A DNA stretch of 64,000 bases, from positions 538,097-602,096 of the forward strand of contig NZ_JAYMGZ010000004.1 of assembly GCF_037078405.1 (NCBI RefSeq), read 5' to 3'. This stretch comes from Haloarcula sp. DT43. Lineage in GTDB: Archaea > Halobacteriota > Halobacteria > Halobacteriales > Haloarculaceae. Made by a program: the position numbers and the translations under genes. The notes beneath the pieces are model-generated. The model was not told where the DNA came from. It saw only the letters and a program-made list of their open reading frames with translations, and made no database searches. Each line of letters begins with the position of its first letter. The first letter of the stretch is position 1. This document shows positions 26,522 to 35,065 of the stretch, one piece after another.

Positions 26522-26995
26522 CTACCGCTCGACGGTCTTCTCGACCACGCGGACGTCCTCGATGGCCGTCATCGGGTACTCGCCGTCACTGTCTTTCTCG
26601 TTTGCTTTCACCATGTCCCAGACGACGTTGAGGCCGGTCGTCACGCCCTCCAGGGCCTCCATCTCGCAGCCGGTCTTGCCGACCGTCTCGACGGCGACGG
26701 TCGTCGCAACGGCCTCGTCGCCGACGGTGAACTCGACTTCGACGTTCGTGATAGGTATCTGGTGGCACATCGGCACGGTCTCCCAGGTGTGTTTCACCGC
26801 CTGAATCGCGCCGATGCGGGCCGTCGTCAGCACGTCCCCTTTCTCTACCTCGTCGGCGTCGATGGCCGCCAGCGTGGACTCGGTGAGCCGAATCCGTCCG
26901 CGCGCGACCGCGCGCCGCTGGCTTTCGGCCTTGTCGCCGACATCGACCATCTGTGCGTCCCCCTCGTCATCGACGTGGGTGAACTCCTCGGGCAT
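26522..26995 (-). CDS. moaC: Cyclic pyranopterin monophosphate synthase MoaC
   Basis: A 157-residue MoaC, which with MoaA makes cyclic pyranopterin monophosphate from GTP in molybdenum cofactor synthesis. Signature motifs are HVDDEGDAQMVDVGDK, HTWETVPMCHQIPIT, TVGKTGCEMEALEGV, LNVVWDMVK and the C-terminal VRVVEKTVE. The ATG at 26995 gives the family N-terminus (MPEEFTHVD). No moaA is in the window. Confidence 0.96.
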   Translation of the reverse strand: MPEEFTHVDDEGDAQMVDVGDKAESQRRAVARGRIRLTESTLAAIDADEVEKGDVLTTARIGAIQAVKHTWETVPMCHQIPITNVEVEFTVGDEAVATTVAVETVGKTGCEMEALEGVTTGLNVVWDMVKANEKDSDGEYPMTAIEDVRVVEKTVER

Positions 26996-27039
26996 GGCTT
27001 CCCGTAGCCGGCGACGGCCCAAAACCGTGCGGGTCCGCG

Positions 27040-27585
27040 CTACCGGCGGACCAGACCCAGCAGGTGGCCCACGGCCGGCGCGACGAGTCGCTCCGCGCCC
27101 GTCCGGGCGGCGTTCTCGCTGCCGGGGAGACAGAACACCAGGCGGTCGTCGACGACGCCGGCGGTCGCCCGCGAGGCCATCGCCATCGCCCCGACCTCCT
27201 CGTAGGAGAGCCAGCGGAACAGCTCCCCGAAGCCGGGAATCGGCCGGTCGAACAGCGGTTCGATGGCGTCGACGGTCACGTCGTCGGGCGTGAGTCCGGT
27301 CCCGCCGGTCGTCAGCACCACGTCGACCCCGTCGTCTAGCAGGGCGGCGACGGCAGCCGCGATGGCGTCGGCCTCGTCGGCGACGAGACGGCGCTCGACG
27401 ACCTCGTGGCCCGCGTTCTCACAGGCCGTGGCGATGACGTCGCCGGCCGGGTCGTCGTCCAACGTCCGCGAGGACGAGACCGTGAGCACCCCGACGGCGA
27501 CCCCGTCGGCGTCGTGGGCGTGGTGGTCGTCGTGGCTGTGCTCCCCGTGGTCCGCGTGCCCCGCCTCGTCGTGGTCGTGTCCCAT
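27040..27585 (-). CDS. moaB: MoaB/Mog-type protein with His-rich N-terminal extension
   Basis: A 181-residue molybdopterin adenylyltransferase-like protein. The core (about 28-178) has VGVLTVSSSRTLDDDPAGD, LTTGGTGLTPDDVT, GFGELFRWLSYEEVG and FCLPGSENAARTG. The first 26 residues are an extra Asp/His-rich segment with nine His residues, a likely metal-binding or metal-storage tail not needed for the fold. A TATA box (GGTATATCTC, 27608-27617) lies 27 nt upstream of the ATG. It is next to moaC but has its own promoter. Confidence 0.92.
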   Translation of the reverse strand: MGHDHDEAGHADHGEHSHDDHHAHDADGVAVGVLTVSSSRTLDDDPAGDVIATACENAGHEVVERRLVADEADAIAAAVAALLDDGVDVVLTTGGTGLTPDDVTVDAIEPLFDRPIPGFGELFRWLSYEEVGAMAMASRATAGVVDDRLVFCLPGSENAARTGAERLVAPAVGHLLGLVRR

Positions 27586-27607
27586 ACAGGGGATGGCAGC
27601 CGAGGAG

Positions 27608-27617
27608 AGATATACCC
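27608..27617 (-). promoter_or_regulatory. TATA box of moaB
   Basis: The minus strand reads GGTATATCTC, centred 27 nt upstream of the ATG at 27585. Confidence 0.55.
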
Positions 27618-27661
27618 TCGGCCGTGGCCGCCTGGCTCGCGGCAGCGGGCCGCGTAGCGCC

Positions 27662-28093
27662 CTACTCGTAGTACGGCAGTCGCTCGACGACCTCCGCGAA
27701 GGCCACGTTCTCCCGGACCTGGTTCATCTCCACGCGCAGGCGCTCGCCGACCTCCGCGTCGGCGACGATGACGACGTACCCGCCGTCGATGCGCGCGACG
27801 CCGTCGCCCTTGTCGCCGATGTTGTCGATTTCGACCACGCGGGTCTCGCCCTCGACGACGGGTGCGCTCGACGGAGCGTACGCCGAGTCCTCCCCCGGTT
27901 CGTCGGACGGCTGTGGTCGAGCCTCGGGTTCGGTCGGCTCGGCCGCCGACTGAAACAGCGCGATTCGGTACAGCGTCTCGGGAGCTAGCGTTCCCAGTTC
28001 GAGTTCCCGTTTCGGGACCTCGATGACATACGAGTCGGATTGCTCCTCGACGCGTGCGGTAAAGAGACAGCGGATATCTGAATCGGTCGCCAT
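27662..28093 (-). CDS. TRAM domain RNA-binding protein
   Basis: A 143-residue protein. The C-terminal 60 residues form a TRAM domain (VVEIDNIGDKGDGVARIDGG, VVIVADAEVGERLRVEMNQV), an OB-like RNA-binding fold. The N-terminal part (CLFTARVEEQSDSYVIEVPK) is a beta-rich module common in haloarchaeal TRAM proteins, joined by a Pro/Glu-rich linker. Small archaeal TRAM proteins act as RNA chaperones in cold response; the role here is not shown. The ATG at 28093 is chosen as the start of protein-like sequence. Confidence 0.85.
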   Translation of the reverse strand: MATDSDIRCLFTARVEEQSDSYVIEVPKRELELGTLAPETLYRIALFQSAAEPTEPEARPQPSDEPGEDSAYAPSSAPVVEGETRVVEIDNIGDKGDGVARIDGGYVVIVADAEVGERLRVEMNQVRENVAFAEVVERLPYYE

Positions 28094-28178
28094 TACTACA
28101 ACTGGAGAAATTAGGACCGGGGCTGCATTGATTCTGGTGTTTTCTGTCGGAGATGACAGCGGTTCGCAGACCAGGGGT

Positions 28179-28496
28179 TCACTCGAACTCGAACAGCCGG
28201 CGGAGTTCGCACTCGATGGCGTCGGTAAACGCCGACAGCACGGTGTCGAACGTCTCCTCGTCCCCCGGCAGCGACTCCGCCCGCGCCGCGGTGTCGTCGG
28301 GCAACCGGACGCGGAACGTGCCGTCGCCCTCGTACACCGGCTCGCTCTCGCTGAGCACCTGCCGGTCGATGCCACGGAGCACCTCGGAGTCGTACTGCCC
28401 GTGCAGTTCCTGGTACGCGTTCGAGTACGCCGTTTCGAGCTCTTCGAAGTAGTGGACGTACTTCTCCTCGAACTTCTCGGCGTCGAACTCGGTCAT
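28179..28496 (-). CDS. DUF5783 family protein
   Basis: A 105-residue acidic helical protein, MTEFDAEKFEEKYVHYFEEL onward, with conserved QYDSEVLRGIDRQVLSESEP and DGTFRVRLPDD. I recognise it as the haloarchaeal DUF5783 type; its function is unknown. CCTTTACGC (28518-28526) lies 27 nt upstream of the ATG, so it is a single-gene unit. There are about 95 nt to narO on its right with no visible feature. Confidence 0.8.
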   Translation of the reverse strand: MTEFDAEKFEEKYVHYFEELETAYSNAYQELHGQYDSEVLRGIDRQVLSESEPVYEGDGTFRVRLPDDTAARAESLPGDEETFDTVLSAFTDAIECELRRLFEFE

Positions 28497-28591
28497 GGTC
28501 GGAGTGTCGCCGTGGGGCGTAAAGGGTCCTGTGACCGCCGGCCGGGCCGTGGTGTGCCCGGGACTGGACTCGCCGGATGGTGCGGGAGGCG

Positions 28592-29251
28592 TCAACAGGC
28601 GTCGAGCAGGTCGTCGAGGAGTTTCCGCTGGGCGGCGGCGAGGTGTTCGGTGAACGTCGAGGTGGAGATGTCGAGCGCGTCGGCCACGTCGCCGGCGGTC
28701 GCCTCGCGCGGGTGCTCGAAGTAGCCCAGCTCGTGGGCGCGACCGAGGACCTCCCGCTGCCGGGTGGTCAGCTTCGCGCGGTCGAGGACGACCGGGCGGT
28801 CCGTCTCCGCGGTCGTGTCCTCCAGCAGGCGGCGGAGCTTGACGGTCTCGCCCTCCGACTGCAGGTCGTCGACGATGTCCCGCAGGGTCGGCACGTCGTC
28901 GACGAGGAACGTGGCGACGACGGACTCGGTGTCCGCCGTGAACCCCTGGACGACACAGCCGGCCGCCTCGATGCGCTCACAGACACAGCCCTGCCCGGCA
29001 GCCCGAGTCAGCTGGAAGACGTGTCGCTGGTCGTAGGCGAACACGTGTTCGACGGTCGCGCCCTCGCCCTGGAGCGCGGCCGGCGGTTCGTCGCCGCCCT
29101 TGAGCGTGAACTCCTCGGTGACGCGGTCGGCACCGCCGGTCGTCGCGCTCTTGGCGACCCCCGACACCGACCACTCGTCGTCGGCGTGTGGCTGTACCTG
29201 GCAGGACCGAGGACCGAACACTTCGACCTCGGCGAGCATTCGGCCCGACAT
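28592..29251 (-). CDS. narO: NarO-like HTH-bat regulator of anaerobic respiration
   Basis: A 219-residue regulator divergent from the nar operon. The C-terminal region carries the bat-type HTH (LTTRQREVLGRAHELGYF, AGDVADALDISTSTFTEHLA). The N-terminal half has four Cys at 17, 89, 91 and 99, the pattern CxnCxCx7C that I recall for NarO of Haloferax volcanii, thought to hold a metal or Fe-S cluster that senses oxygen. The start at 29251 follows a TATA-like element (29275-29278). A CGAAC inverted repeat sits between its promoter and the nar promoter, consistent with control of both. Confidence 0.88.
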   Translation of the reverse strand: MSGRMLAEVEVFGPRSCQVQPHADDEWSVSGVAKSATTGGADRVTEEFTLKGGDEPPAALQGEGATVEHVFAYDQRHVFQLTRAAGQGCVCERIEAAGCVVQGFTADTESVVATFLVDDVPTLRDIVDDLQSEGETVKLRRLLEDTTAETDRPVVLDRAKLTTRQREVLGRAHELGYFEHPREATAGDVADALDISTSTFTEHLAAAQRKLLDDLLDAC

Positions 29252-29274
29252 AGTCTGGGGATGCCCCGGCTGGC

Positions 29275-29278
29275 ATAA
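29275..29278 (-). promoter_or_regulatory. TATA-like element of narO
   Basis: The minus strand reads TTCTTATGCC (core TTAT), 25-26 nt upstream of the narO ATG. Confidence 0.45.
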
Positions 29279-29289
29279 GAAAGTCCACG

Positions 29290-29301
29290 CGAACATGTTC
29301 G
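29290..29301. promoter_or_regulatory. CGAAC-N2-GTTCG operator between narO and nar operon
   Basis: CGAACATGTTCG is a perfect 12-bp palindrome that directly abuts the nar TATA box (29302-29309) and lies about 11 nt upstream of the narO TATA element. It is in the TFB-recognition zone of the nar promoter. From memory, Haloferax NarO target promoters carry a CGAAC/GTTCG inverted repeat at this position with a 4-nt spacer; here the spacer is 2 nt. Confidence 0.65.
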
Positions 29302-29309
29302 TATAAAAA
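29302..29309 (+). promoter_or_regulatory. TATA box of the nar operon
   Basis: TATAAAAA is the strongest TATA box in the window. It predicts a transcript start near 29332, which is itself an ATG in frame with narA. A second TATATAAT-like element is at 29316-29323. Confidence 0.65.
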
Positions 29310-29430
29310 GCCGCCATATAATGGGCCTAAGATGTCGGGCTGGCAGTTCATCGGGGTCCTGGGACAAACCCCGAACACAGCGACTCAGGTAGCCGTTCGA
29401 ATCGCTGGCGAACCGAGATACCACAGGAAT

Positions 29431-30006
29431 ATGAGACGTAACACGATACTCATCGGTCTGTTGATAACAGCGGTGTTGCTGCCGATGTGGTACGTCGCGC
29501 TACACGGCGAGCCACCGTCGGAGGAAATCGCTATCGACGAGAGCGTCAGCGACATCCGGCCGCTCGATGGCCCGGTCGAGACGCCGAACAAACTGTCGCC
29601 GAGCCAGGTCGGCGTCGTCGTCTGGGTCGCCCTGTTCGGCCTCGTGGGCGTACTGACGGCCGCCCACCAGTTCATGAACAGGGCGGTCCGACCGCCCGAC
29701 GGGACCGAGCAGGTTCCCGACGGCGGGACCGTCTCGCTGCCGTGGCTCGACACGGAGCACCGCTGGGTCGTCGAGTACCACGACGCCTCGGACGCCATGG
29801 AGGGACTCGTCGCCATGAGCGGGCTGACGGTCCTCTCCATCGTCTTCGCGGCGCTGTTCACCGGCGAGTACCTCACGCTCGCCCGGACCCAGTACTTCGG
29901 GCTGTACGCGACCGGGATGTTCCTCTCGCTCGCGCTCTCGACGGTCGCGTACTACGCCTGGTTCATGCCACACGTCGAAGTCGCCGAACACAGGGGGCAC
30001 GAATGA
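29431..30006 (+). CDS. narA: NarA-like membrane protein of the nitrate reductase operon
   Basis: A 191-residue membrane protein: an N-terminal anchor (MRRNTILIGLLITAVLLPMW), then hydrophobic segments around residues 54-74, 130-150 and 156-178. It is the first gene of the nar operon, equivalent by position to narA of haloarchaeal nar operons, and probably supports the Rieske/cytochrome b partner proteins. It overlaps narB (ATGA). An in-frame ATG at 29332, exactly where transcription should start, would add 33 residues; those codons use AGA, AGG and other rare triplets, so I prefer 29431. Confidence 0.8.
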   Translation: MRRNTILIGLLITAVLLPMWYVALHGEPPSEEIAIDESVSDIRPLDGPVETPNKLSPSQVGVVVWVALFGLVGVLTAAHQFMNRAVRPPDGTEQVPDGGTVSLPWLDTEHRWVVEYHDASDAMEGLVAMSGLTVLSIVFAALFTGEYLTLARTQYFGLYATGMFLSLALSTVAYYAWFMPHVEVAEHRGHE

Positions 30007-30647
30007 GAGAGTATCCGAAACCGGACGACGACGAGGAACAGGGCGACGACTGCTCGTGTGACGAGGCCGGTCCCACGCTGTACGGGGACGCCCGCGCGGA
30101 GCTTCGCCGCAGGGACTTCGCGAAGTTCCTCGCCACCGTCGGCGGCCTGACCGCCGTCGCCAGCCTGACCGCGCCGCTTGCCAGCACCACGCAGGTGTTC
30201 GAGCGCGGCTACGAGGGGCCGGTGTACTCCGACGGCATCCACCTCGTCGACGGCGAGGGCGAGCGCGTCACGGAGGGGCGGCTCGCCGAGGGCGAACACA
30301 TGACCGTGTTCCCGGAGCCCCGGCCCGGCATCGAGGACGCCCCGACGCTGCTGGTGCGCTACCCCGAGTCGGAGTACGGCGGGGGCATCAAGACCGGGTT
30401 CACAGTCAACGGATACGCCGCCTTCTCGAAAGTGTGTACCCACGCCGGCTGTATGGTCTCGGACAGGGAGGAGGACCTCGTCGTCTGTCCCTGTCACTTC
30501 GGGAAGTTCAACGTCCTCGACGGGGCGGCGGTCAGCGGCGGCCCGCCCGGACGGGCGCTCCCGCAGCTCCCGATTACGGTGACCAGCGACGGCCAGCTCG
30601 TCGCTACGGGCGACTTTGAAGGGCCGGTCGGCCCGGGGGGTGGCTGA
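30003..30647 (+). CDS. narB: Rieske iron-sulfur protein NarB
   Basis: A 214-residue Rieske protein. A twin-arginine anchor is visible ([14 protein letters not shown], about residues 36-60), so the cluster domain faces outside the cell. The [2Fe-2S] site is complete: CTHAGC and CPCHFGKFN near residues 145-170, giving two Cys and two His. It begins by overlapping narA (ATGA) and ends overlapping narC. With NarC it forms a bc-like quinol-oxidising unit that passes electrons to NarGH. Confidence 0.94.
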   Translation: MREYPKPDDDEEQGDDCSCDEAGPTLYGDARAELRRRDFAKFLATVGGLTAVASLTAPLASTTQVFERGYEGPVYSDGIHLVDGEGERVTEGRLAEGEHMTVFPEPRPGIEDAPTLLVRYPESEYGGGIKTGFTVNGYAAFSKVCTHAGCMVSDREEDLVVCPCHFGKFNVLDGAAVSGGPPGRALPQLPITVTSDGQLVATGDFEGPVGPGGG

Positions 30648-32035
30648 TGTCCCGCGCCGACGCCGTCTACGACTGGTTCGACACCCGGCTGGACCTGGAG
30701 AACGGCCGGAAGTTCCTCGGGAAAGCGTTCCCGGCCGAGGACTCGTTCCTGCTGGGGGAGGTGGCGCTGTTCTGTTTCCTCCTCCTGATCCTGTCGGGGG
30801 TCTTCCTCGGATTCTTCTTCGAGCCCTCGACCTCCGACGTGGCGTACGAGGGCAGCGTCCAGAAGTTCCAGGGCCAGGAGATGCCGGAAGCGTTCGTCTC
30901 GGTGCTGCACATCACCTACGACGTGCCCTTCGGGATGTTCATCCGCCGGCTCCACCACTGGGCGGCCCACCTCTTCGTCGCCTCCATCGGGCTGCACATG
31001 TTACGGGTGTTCTTCACGGGCGCGTATCGGAATCCGCGGGAGCCGAACTGGGTCGTCGGCACCGGGCTGGCGGCCCTGTCGATGGGCGCGGCCTACACCG
31101 GTTACGCCCTGCCGTTCGACGAGTTCGCCGCCACGGCCACGAGCATCGGCTACAACCTCACCATCTCGATACCCCTGCTGGGTGATTTCCTCGGCCAGGT
31201 GGTGTTCGGCGGGGAGTTCCCCTCCAGCGCCACCATCCCGCGGCTGTACTTCCTGCACGTCCTCGTGATACCGGCGGCCATCGCCGTGGGGCTAGCCGTC
31301 CACATGGCCATCCTCATCCGGCAGAAACACACCGAGGCCCCGCGCGAGGACGACGTGACCGCCGGCCGCCAGCCCGTCGACGAGGACGACGACAGCGTCA
31401 TCGTCGGCCTGCCTGCCTTCCCGAACCAGGCCGCCGTCTCCGCCGTCGTGTTCTTCGCCACGGCGGCGACGCTGTCGGCGCTCGCGGGCCTGCTGCCGGT
31501 CCACAACGTCGCCGAGTACGGGCCGAACGACCCCGCGGCCACGCCGGAGCTCATCATGCCGGACTGGTTTCTGATGTGGGTGTACGGCTTCCTGAAGCTC
31601 CTGCCACAGATTAGCTTCAACGTCGGCCCCGCCCACATCAACGGGGAGTTCGTCGGCGGCATCGTCCTCCCGGGGCTGGTGTTCGCCGCGGTCGCCGCCT
31701 GGCCGTTCATCGACCGGACGGAGCCGACCCACTTCACCGCGGACCCGCTGGACCGGGCCTGGCAGACCGGCGTCGGCGTCGCCGCCGTCGCGTTCATCAT
31801 GATAGCCTCCATCGCGGGGATGAACAACATCCTCGCGGACCAGGTGCTGGGGACGACGACCGGCGTCGTCAACCCCGTCCTGACGGCCGCGCTGCTGGTC
31901 GTCCCGCCCATCTTCGGCGGGCTTACGTACATCCTGTTGCGCGACGGGGAGCCCTCGCCGTCCCGGGAGGGGGACGTGGCCGCCGACGGCGGCACGGCCG
32001 ACGCGGGCGACACCGAACAGGAGGGAGACGGATGA
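30647..32035 (+). CDS. narC: Cytochrome b NarC
   Basis: A 462-residue full-length cytochrome b (fused b6 and subunit IV parts) with about eight membrane segments. Haem ligands are in [20 protein letters not shown] and [19 protein letters not shown]. The C-terminal half includes [16 protein letters not shown] (the Qo-site region is changed relative to PEWY). A Ser/Gly/Asp tail ends the protein. It overlaps narB and the following small gene (ATGA). It should oxidise menaquinol and pair with NarB. Confidence 0.93.
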   Translation: MSRADAVYDWFDTRLDLENGRKFLGKAFPAEDSFLLGEVALFCFLLLILSGVFLGFFFEPSTSDVAYEGSVQKFQGQEMPEAFVSVLHITYDVPFGMFIRRLHHWAAHLFVASIGLHMLRVFFTGAYRNPREPNWVVGTGLAALSMGAAYTGYALPFDEFAATATSIGYNLTISIPLLGDFLGQVVFGGEFPSSATIPRLYFLHVLVIPAAIAVGLAVHMAILIRQKHTEAPREDDVTAGRQPVDEDDDSVIVGLPAFPNQAAVSAVVFFATAATLSALAGLLPVHNVAEYGPNDPAATPELIMPDWFLMWVYGFLKLLPQISFNVGPAHINGEFVGGIVLPGLVFAAVAAWPFIDRTEPTHFTADPLDRAWQTGVGVAAVAFIMIASIAGMNNILADQVLGTTTGVVNPVLTAALLVVPPIFGGLTYILLRDGEPSPSREGDVAADGGTADAGDTEQEGDG

Positions 32036-32214
32036 CCACGAGCGTCGAACTGAGCGAGCGACAGTATCGCCTGCTGGATACGACGAGCAAGCTGGTCGGC
32101 CTCGCCCTGGTCGCCGCCGGCCTCGAAGTCGGCAGCGGCACGCTCGCCGGCATCGCGCTGGCCGTGGCCGGCACCGCCTGCGCGACTGCGACTGTGTTCA
32201 TCACCAATGAATAG
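32032..32214 (+). CDS. Small two-span membrane protein of the nar operon (orf4)
   Basis: A 60-residue protein with a short soluble start ([20 protein letters not shown]) and two closely spaced hydrophobic segments ([33 protein letters not shown]). It occupies the position of the small orf4 between narC and narG in haloarchaeal nar operons. It overlaps narC by 4 nt and narG by 8 nt. Probably a structural subunit or assembly factor; function unknown. Confidence 0.8.
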   Translation: MTTSVELSERQYRLLDTTSKLVGLALVAAGLEVGSGTLAGIALAVAGTACATATVFITNE

Positions 32215-35065
32215 ACACGACCCGACCGACGACGAGGCGGACAGTGCTGGAATCAGTCGCCGCGACTTCGTCCGCGGCCTCGGAGCCGCGTCGCTGCTGG
32301 GCGCGACGGGGCTGTCCTTCGCCGACGACGGCATGGACGGCCTGCAAGCGGTCGATGACCCCATCGGCAACTACCCGTATCGGGACTGGGAGGACCTCTA
32401 CCGCGACGAGTGGGACTGGGACTCTGTCGCCCGCTCGACACACAGCGTCAACTGCACCGGCTCCTGTTCCTGGAACGTCTACGTCAAGGACGGCCAAGTC
32501 TGGCGCGAGGAACAGGCCGGCGACTATCCGACCTTCGACGAGAGCCTCCCGGACCCCAATCCGCGGGGTTGCCAGAAGGGGGCCTGCTACACCGACTACG
32601 TCAACGCCGACCAGCGCGTTCTGCATCCGCTCCGTCGCACCGGCGAGCGCGGCGAGGGCCAGTGGGAGCGGATTAGCTGGGACGATGCGCTGACCGAAAT
32701 CGCCGACCACGTCATCGACGAGGTGCAGGCGGGCCGGTACGACGCCATCTCCGGGTTCACGCCGATTCCGGCGATGTCCCCGGTGAGCTTCGCAAGCGGG
32801 AGCCGGCTCGTGAACCTGCTCGGCGGCGTCTCCCACAGCTTCTACGACTGGTACTCGGACCTGCCGCCGGGCCAGCCCATCACCTGGGGCACCCAGACGG
32901 ACAACGCCGAATCCGCCGACTGGCACAACGCCGACTACATCATCGCCTGGGGGTCGAACATCAACGTCACGCGCATCCCCGACGCGAAGTACTTCCTCGA
33001 CGCGGGCTACGAGGGGGCCAAACGGGTCGGCATCTTCACCGACTACTCCCAGACGGCTATCCACACCGACGAGTGGCTCTCGCCCCACGGCGGCAGCGAC
33101 ACCGCCCTCGCCCTGGGCATGGCCCAGACCATCGTCGACGAGGGGCTGTACGACGAGGCCCACCTCAAAGAGCAGACCGACATGCCGCTGCTCGTCCGGG
33201 AGGACACCGGCAAATTCCTCCGGGCCAACGAGGTCGGCCTCGCCGAAGACGCTGACGACCCCGAGAAGGTGTTCGTCATGGTCGACGCCGACGGGACCCT
33301 CCGTCGCGCGCCTGGCTCGCTGGGCGAACGGGACGGCCAGAACGACCACTCGGCGAGCATCGAACTCGACTTCGACCCGCAGCTGTCGGTCGAGCGGAGC
33401 GTCGAGACCGACGCGGGCAGCGTCGCAGTCCGGTCGGTCTGGGAGAACCTCACTGACGAACTGAGCCAGTACACGCCCGAGGTCGTCCACGAGGAGACCG
33501 GCGTCGGCGAGAACACCTACCAGCGGGTCGCCCGCGAGTTCGCCGAGGCCGACGCGGCCAAAATCATCCACGGCAAGGGCGTCAACGACTGGTACCACAA
33601 CGACCTGGGCAACCGCGCCATCCAGTTGCTCGTGACGCTGACTGGCAATCTGGGGGACCCCGGCACCGGCCTGGACCACTACGTCGGCCAGGAGAAGATA
33701 TGGTCGTTCCACGGCTGGCAGGTGCTCTCGTTCCCGACCGGCAGCGTCCGCGGCGTCCCGACGACGCTGTGGACGTACTTCCACGCCGGCATCCTGGACA
33801 ACACCGACCCGGACACCGCCGAGAAGATACGCGAGTCCATCGACGAGGGCTGGATGCCGGTCTACCCCGAGGAGCGCGCGGACGGCAGCCGGCCGGACCC
33901 GTCGACGATGTTCGTCTGGCGGGGGAACTACTTCAACCAGGCCAAGGGCAACGTCGCCGTCGAGGAGCAACTGTGGCCCAAACTCGACCTCGTTGTCGAC
34001 ATCAACTTCCGGATGGACTCGACGGCGCTGTACTCCGACATCGTCCTGCCGGCGGCCAGCCACTACGAGAAACACGACCTCTCCGAGACGGACATGCACA
34101 CCTACGTGCACCCGTTCACGCCGGCCGTCGAGCCGCTGGGCGAGGCCAAGACCGACTGGGAGATATTCCGCCTGCTCGCCGAGAAGATACAGGAGCGGGC
34201 CCGGGAACGGGGCGTCGAGCCGGTCGAGGACCGGTCGTTCGACCGGACCATCGACCTGACGACCATCCACGACGACTACGTCCGTGACTGGGAGACCGGC
34301 GAGGACGGTGCGCTGGCGGAAGACCGCGCCGCCGCGGAGTTCATCCTCGAACACTCCGAGGAGACCAACCCCGAGGACAGCGACGAACAGATAACCTTCG
34401 ACGACATCGACGAGCAACCACAGCGGTTCCTCACCGCCGGCGACCACTGGAGCTCCGACATCAAGGACGGGGAGGCGTACGTCCCGTGGCAGGACTACGT
34501 CCACGACAAGAACCCCTGGCCGACGTTCACCGGACGCCAGCAGTACTACATCGACCACGACTGGTACCTCGAACTCGGCGAGGAACTACCGACCCACAAG
34601 GAAGGCCCGGAGAACACCGGCGGGGACTACCCGCTGTCGTACAACACGCCCCACGGCCGGTGGTCCATCCACTCGACGTGGCGGGACGACCCAAAGATGC
34701 TCCGCCTCCAGCGGGGCGAACCCGTGGTGTACATCAACCCCGAGGACGCCGAAGAACGGGGCATCGAGGACGGCGACACCGTCGAGGTGTACAACGACCT
34801 CGGGGCCGTCGAAGTGCAGGCCAAAATCTACCCGTCCAGCGAGCCGGGGACCGTCCGGCACTTCTTCTCCTGGGAGAAGTTCCAGTACCCCGACCGGGAC
34901 AACTTCAACACGCTGGTCCCGATGTACATGAAGCCCACGCAGCTGGTGCAGTACCCCGAGGACACCGGCGAGCACCTGCACTTCTTCCCGAACTACTGGG
35001 GGCCGACGGGGGTCAACAGCGACGTGCGCGTCGACGTCAGACCGACCGGAGGTGACAGCGAATGA
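32207..35065 (+). CDS. narG: Respiratory nitrate reductase catalytic subunit NarG
   Basis: A 952-residue molybdenum bis-MGD enzyme that reduces nitrate to nitrite. A twin-arginine signal (SRRDFVRGLGAASLLGA, from residue 18) places it outside the membrane, as known for haloarchaeal Nar. The FS0 cluster ligands are His79, Cys83, Cys87 and Cys121. The Mo ligand is likely Asp217 in YDWYSDLPPG, aligned with Asp222 of E. coli NarG. It is shorter than the 1247-residue bacterial protein, as usual in this group. It overlaps orf4 and narH. Confidence 0.97.
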   Translation: MNRHDPTDDEADSAGISRRDFVRGLGAASLLGATGLSFADDGMDGLQAVDDPIGNYPYRDWEDLYRDEWDWDSVARSTHSVNCTGSCSWNVYVKDGQVWREEQAGDYPTFDESLPDPNPRGCQKGACYTDYVNADQRVLHPLRRTGERGEGQWERISWDDALTEIADHVIDEVQAGRYDAISGFTPIPAMSPVSFASGSRLVNLLGGVSHSFYDWYSDLPPGQPITWGTQTDNAESADWHNADYIIAWGSNINVTRIPDAKYFLDAGYEGAKRVGIFTDYSQTAIHTDEWLSPHGGSDTALALGMAQTIVDEGLYDEAHLKEQTDMPLLVREDTGKFLRANEVGLAEDADDPEKVFVMVDADGTLRRAPGSLGERDGQNDHSASIELDFDPQLSVERSVETDAGSVAVRSVWENLTDELSQYTPEVVHEETGVGENTYQRVAREFAEADAAKIIHGKGVNDWYHNDLGNRAIQLLVTLTGNLGDPGTGLDHYVGQEKIWSFHGWQVLSFPTGSVRGVPTTLWTYFHAGILDNTDPDTAEKIRESIDEGWMPVYPEERADGSRPDPSTMFVWRGNYFNQAKGNVAVEEQLWPKLDLVVDINFRMDSTALYSDIVLPAASHYEKHDLSETDMHTYVHPFTPAVEPLGEAKTDWEIFRLLAEKIQERARERGVEPVEDRSFDRTIDLTTIHDDYVRDWETGEDGALAEDRAAAEFILEHSEETNPEDSDEQITFDDIDEQPQRFLTAGDHWSSDIKDGEAYVPWQDYVHDKNPWPTFTGRQQYYIDHDWYLELGEELPTHKEGPENTGGDYPLSYNTPHGRWSIHSTWRDDPKMLRLQRGEPVVYINPEDAEERGIEDGDTVEVYNDLGAVEVQAKIYPSSEPGTVRHFFSWEKFQYPDRDNFNTLVPMYMKPTQLVQYPEDTGEHLHFFPNYWGPTGVNSDVRVDVRPTGGDSE

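Noticed and set aside
32201..34558. Long open frame (785 codons) on the minus strand across narG
   Set aside because: It is the antisense of a strongly supported NarG; the high-GC third-codon bias produces such mirror frames, and its protein is Val/Asp/Gly-rich without motifs.
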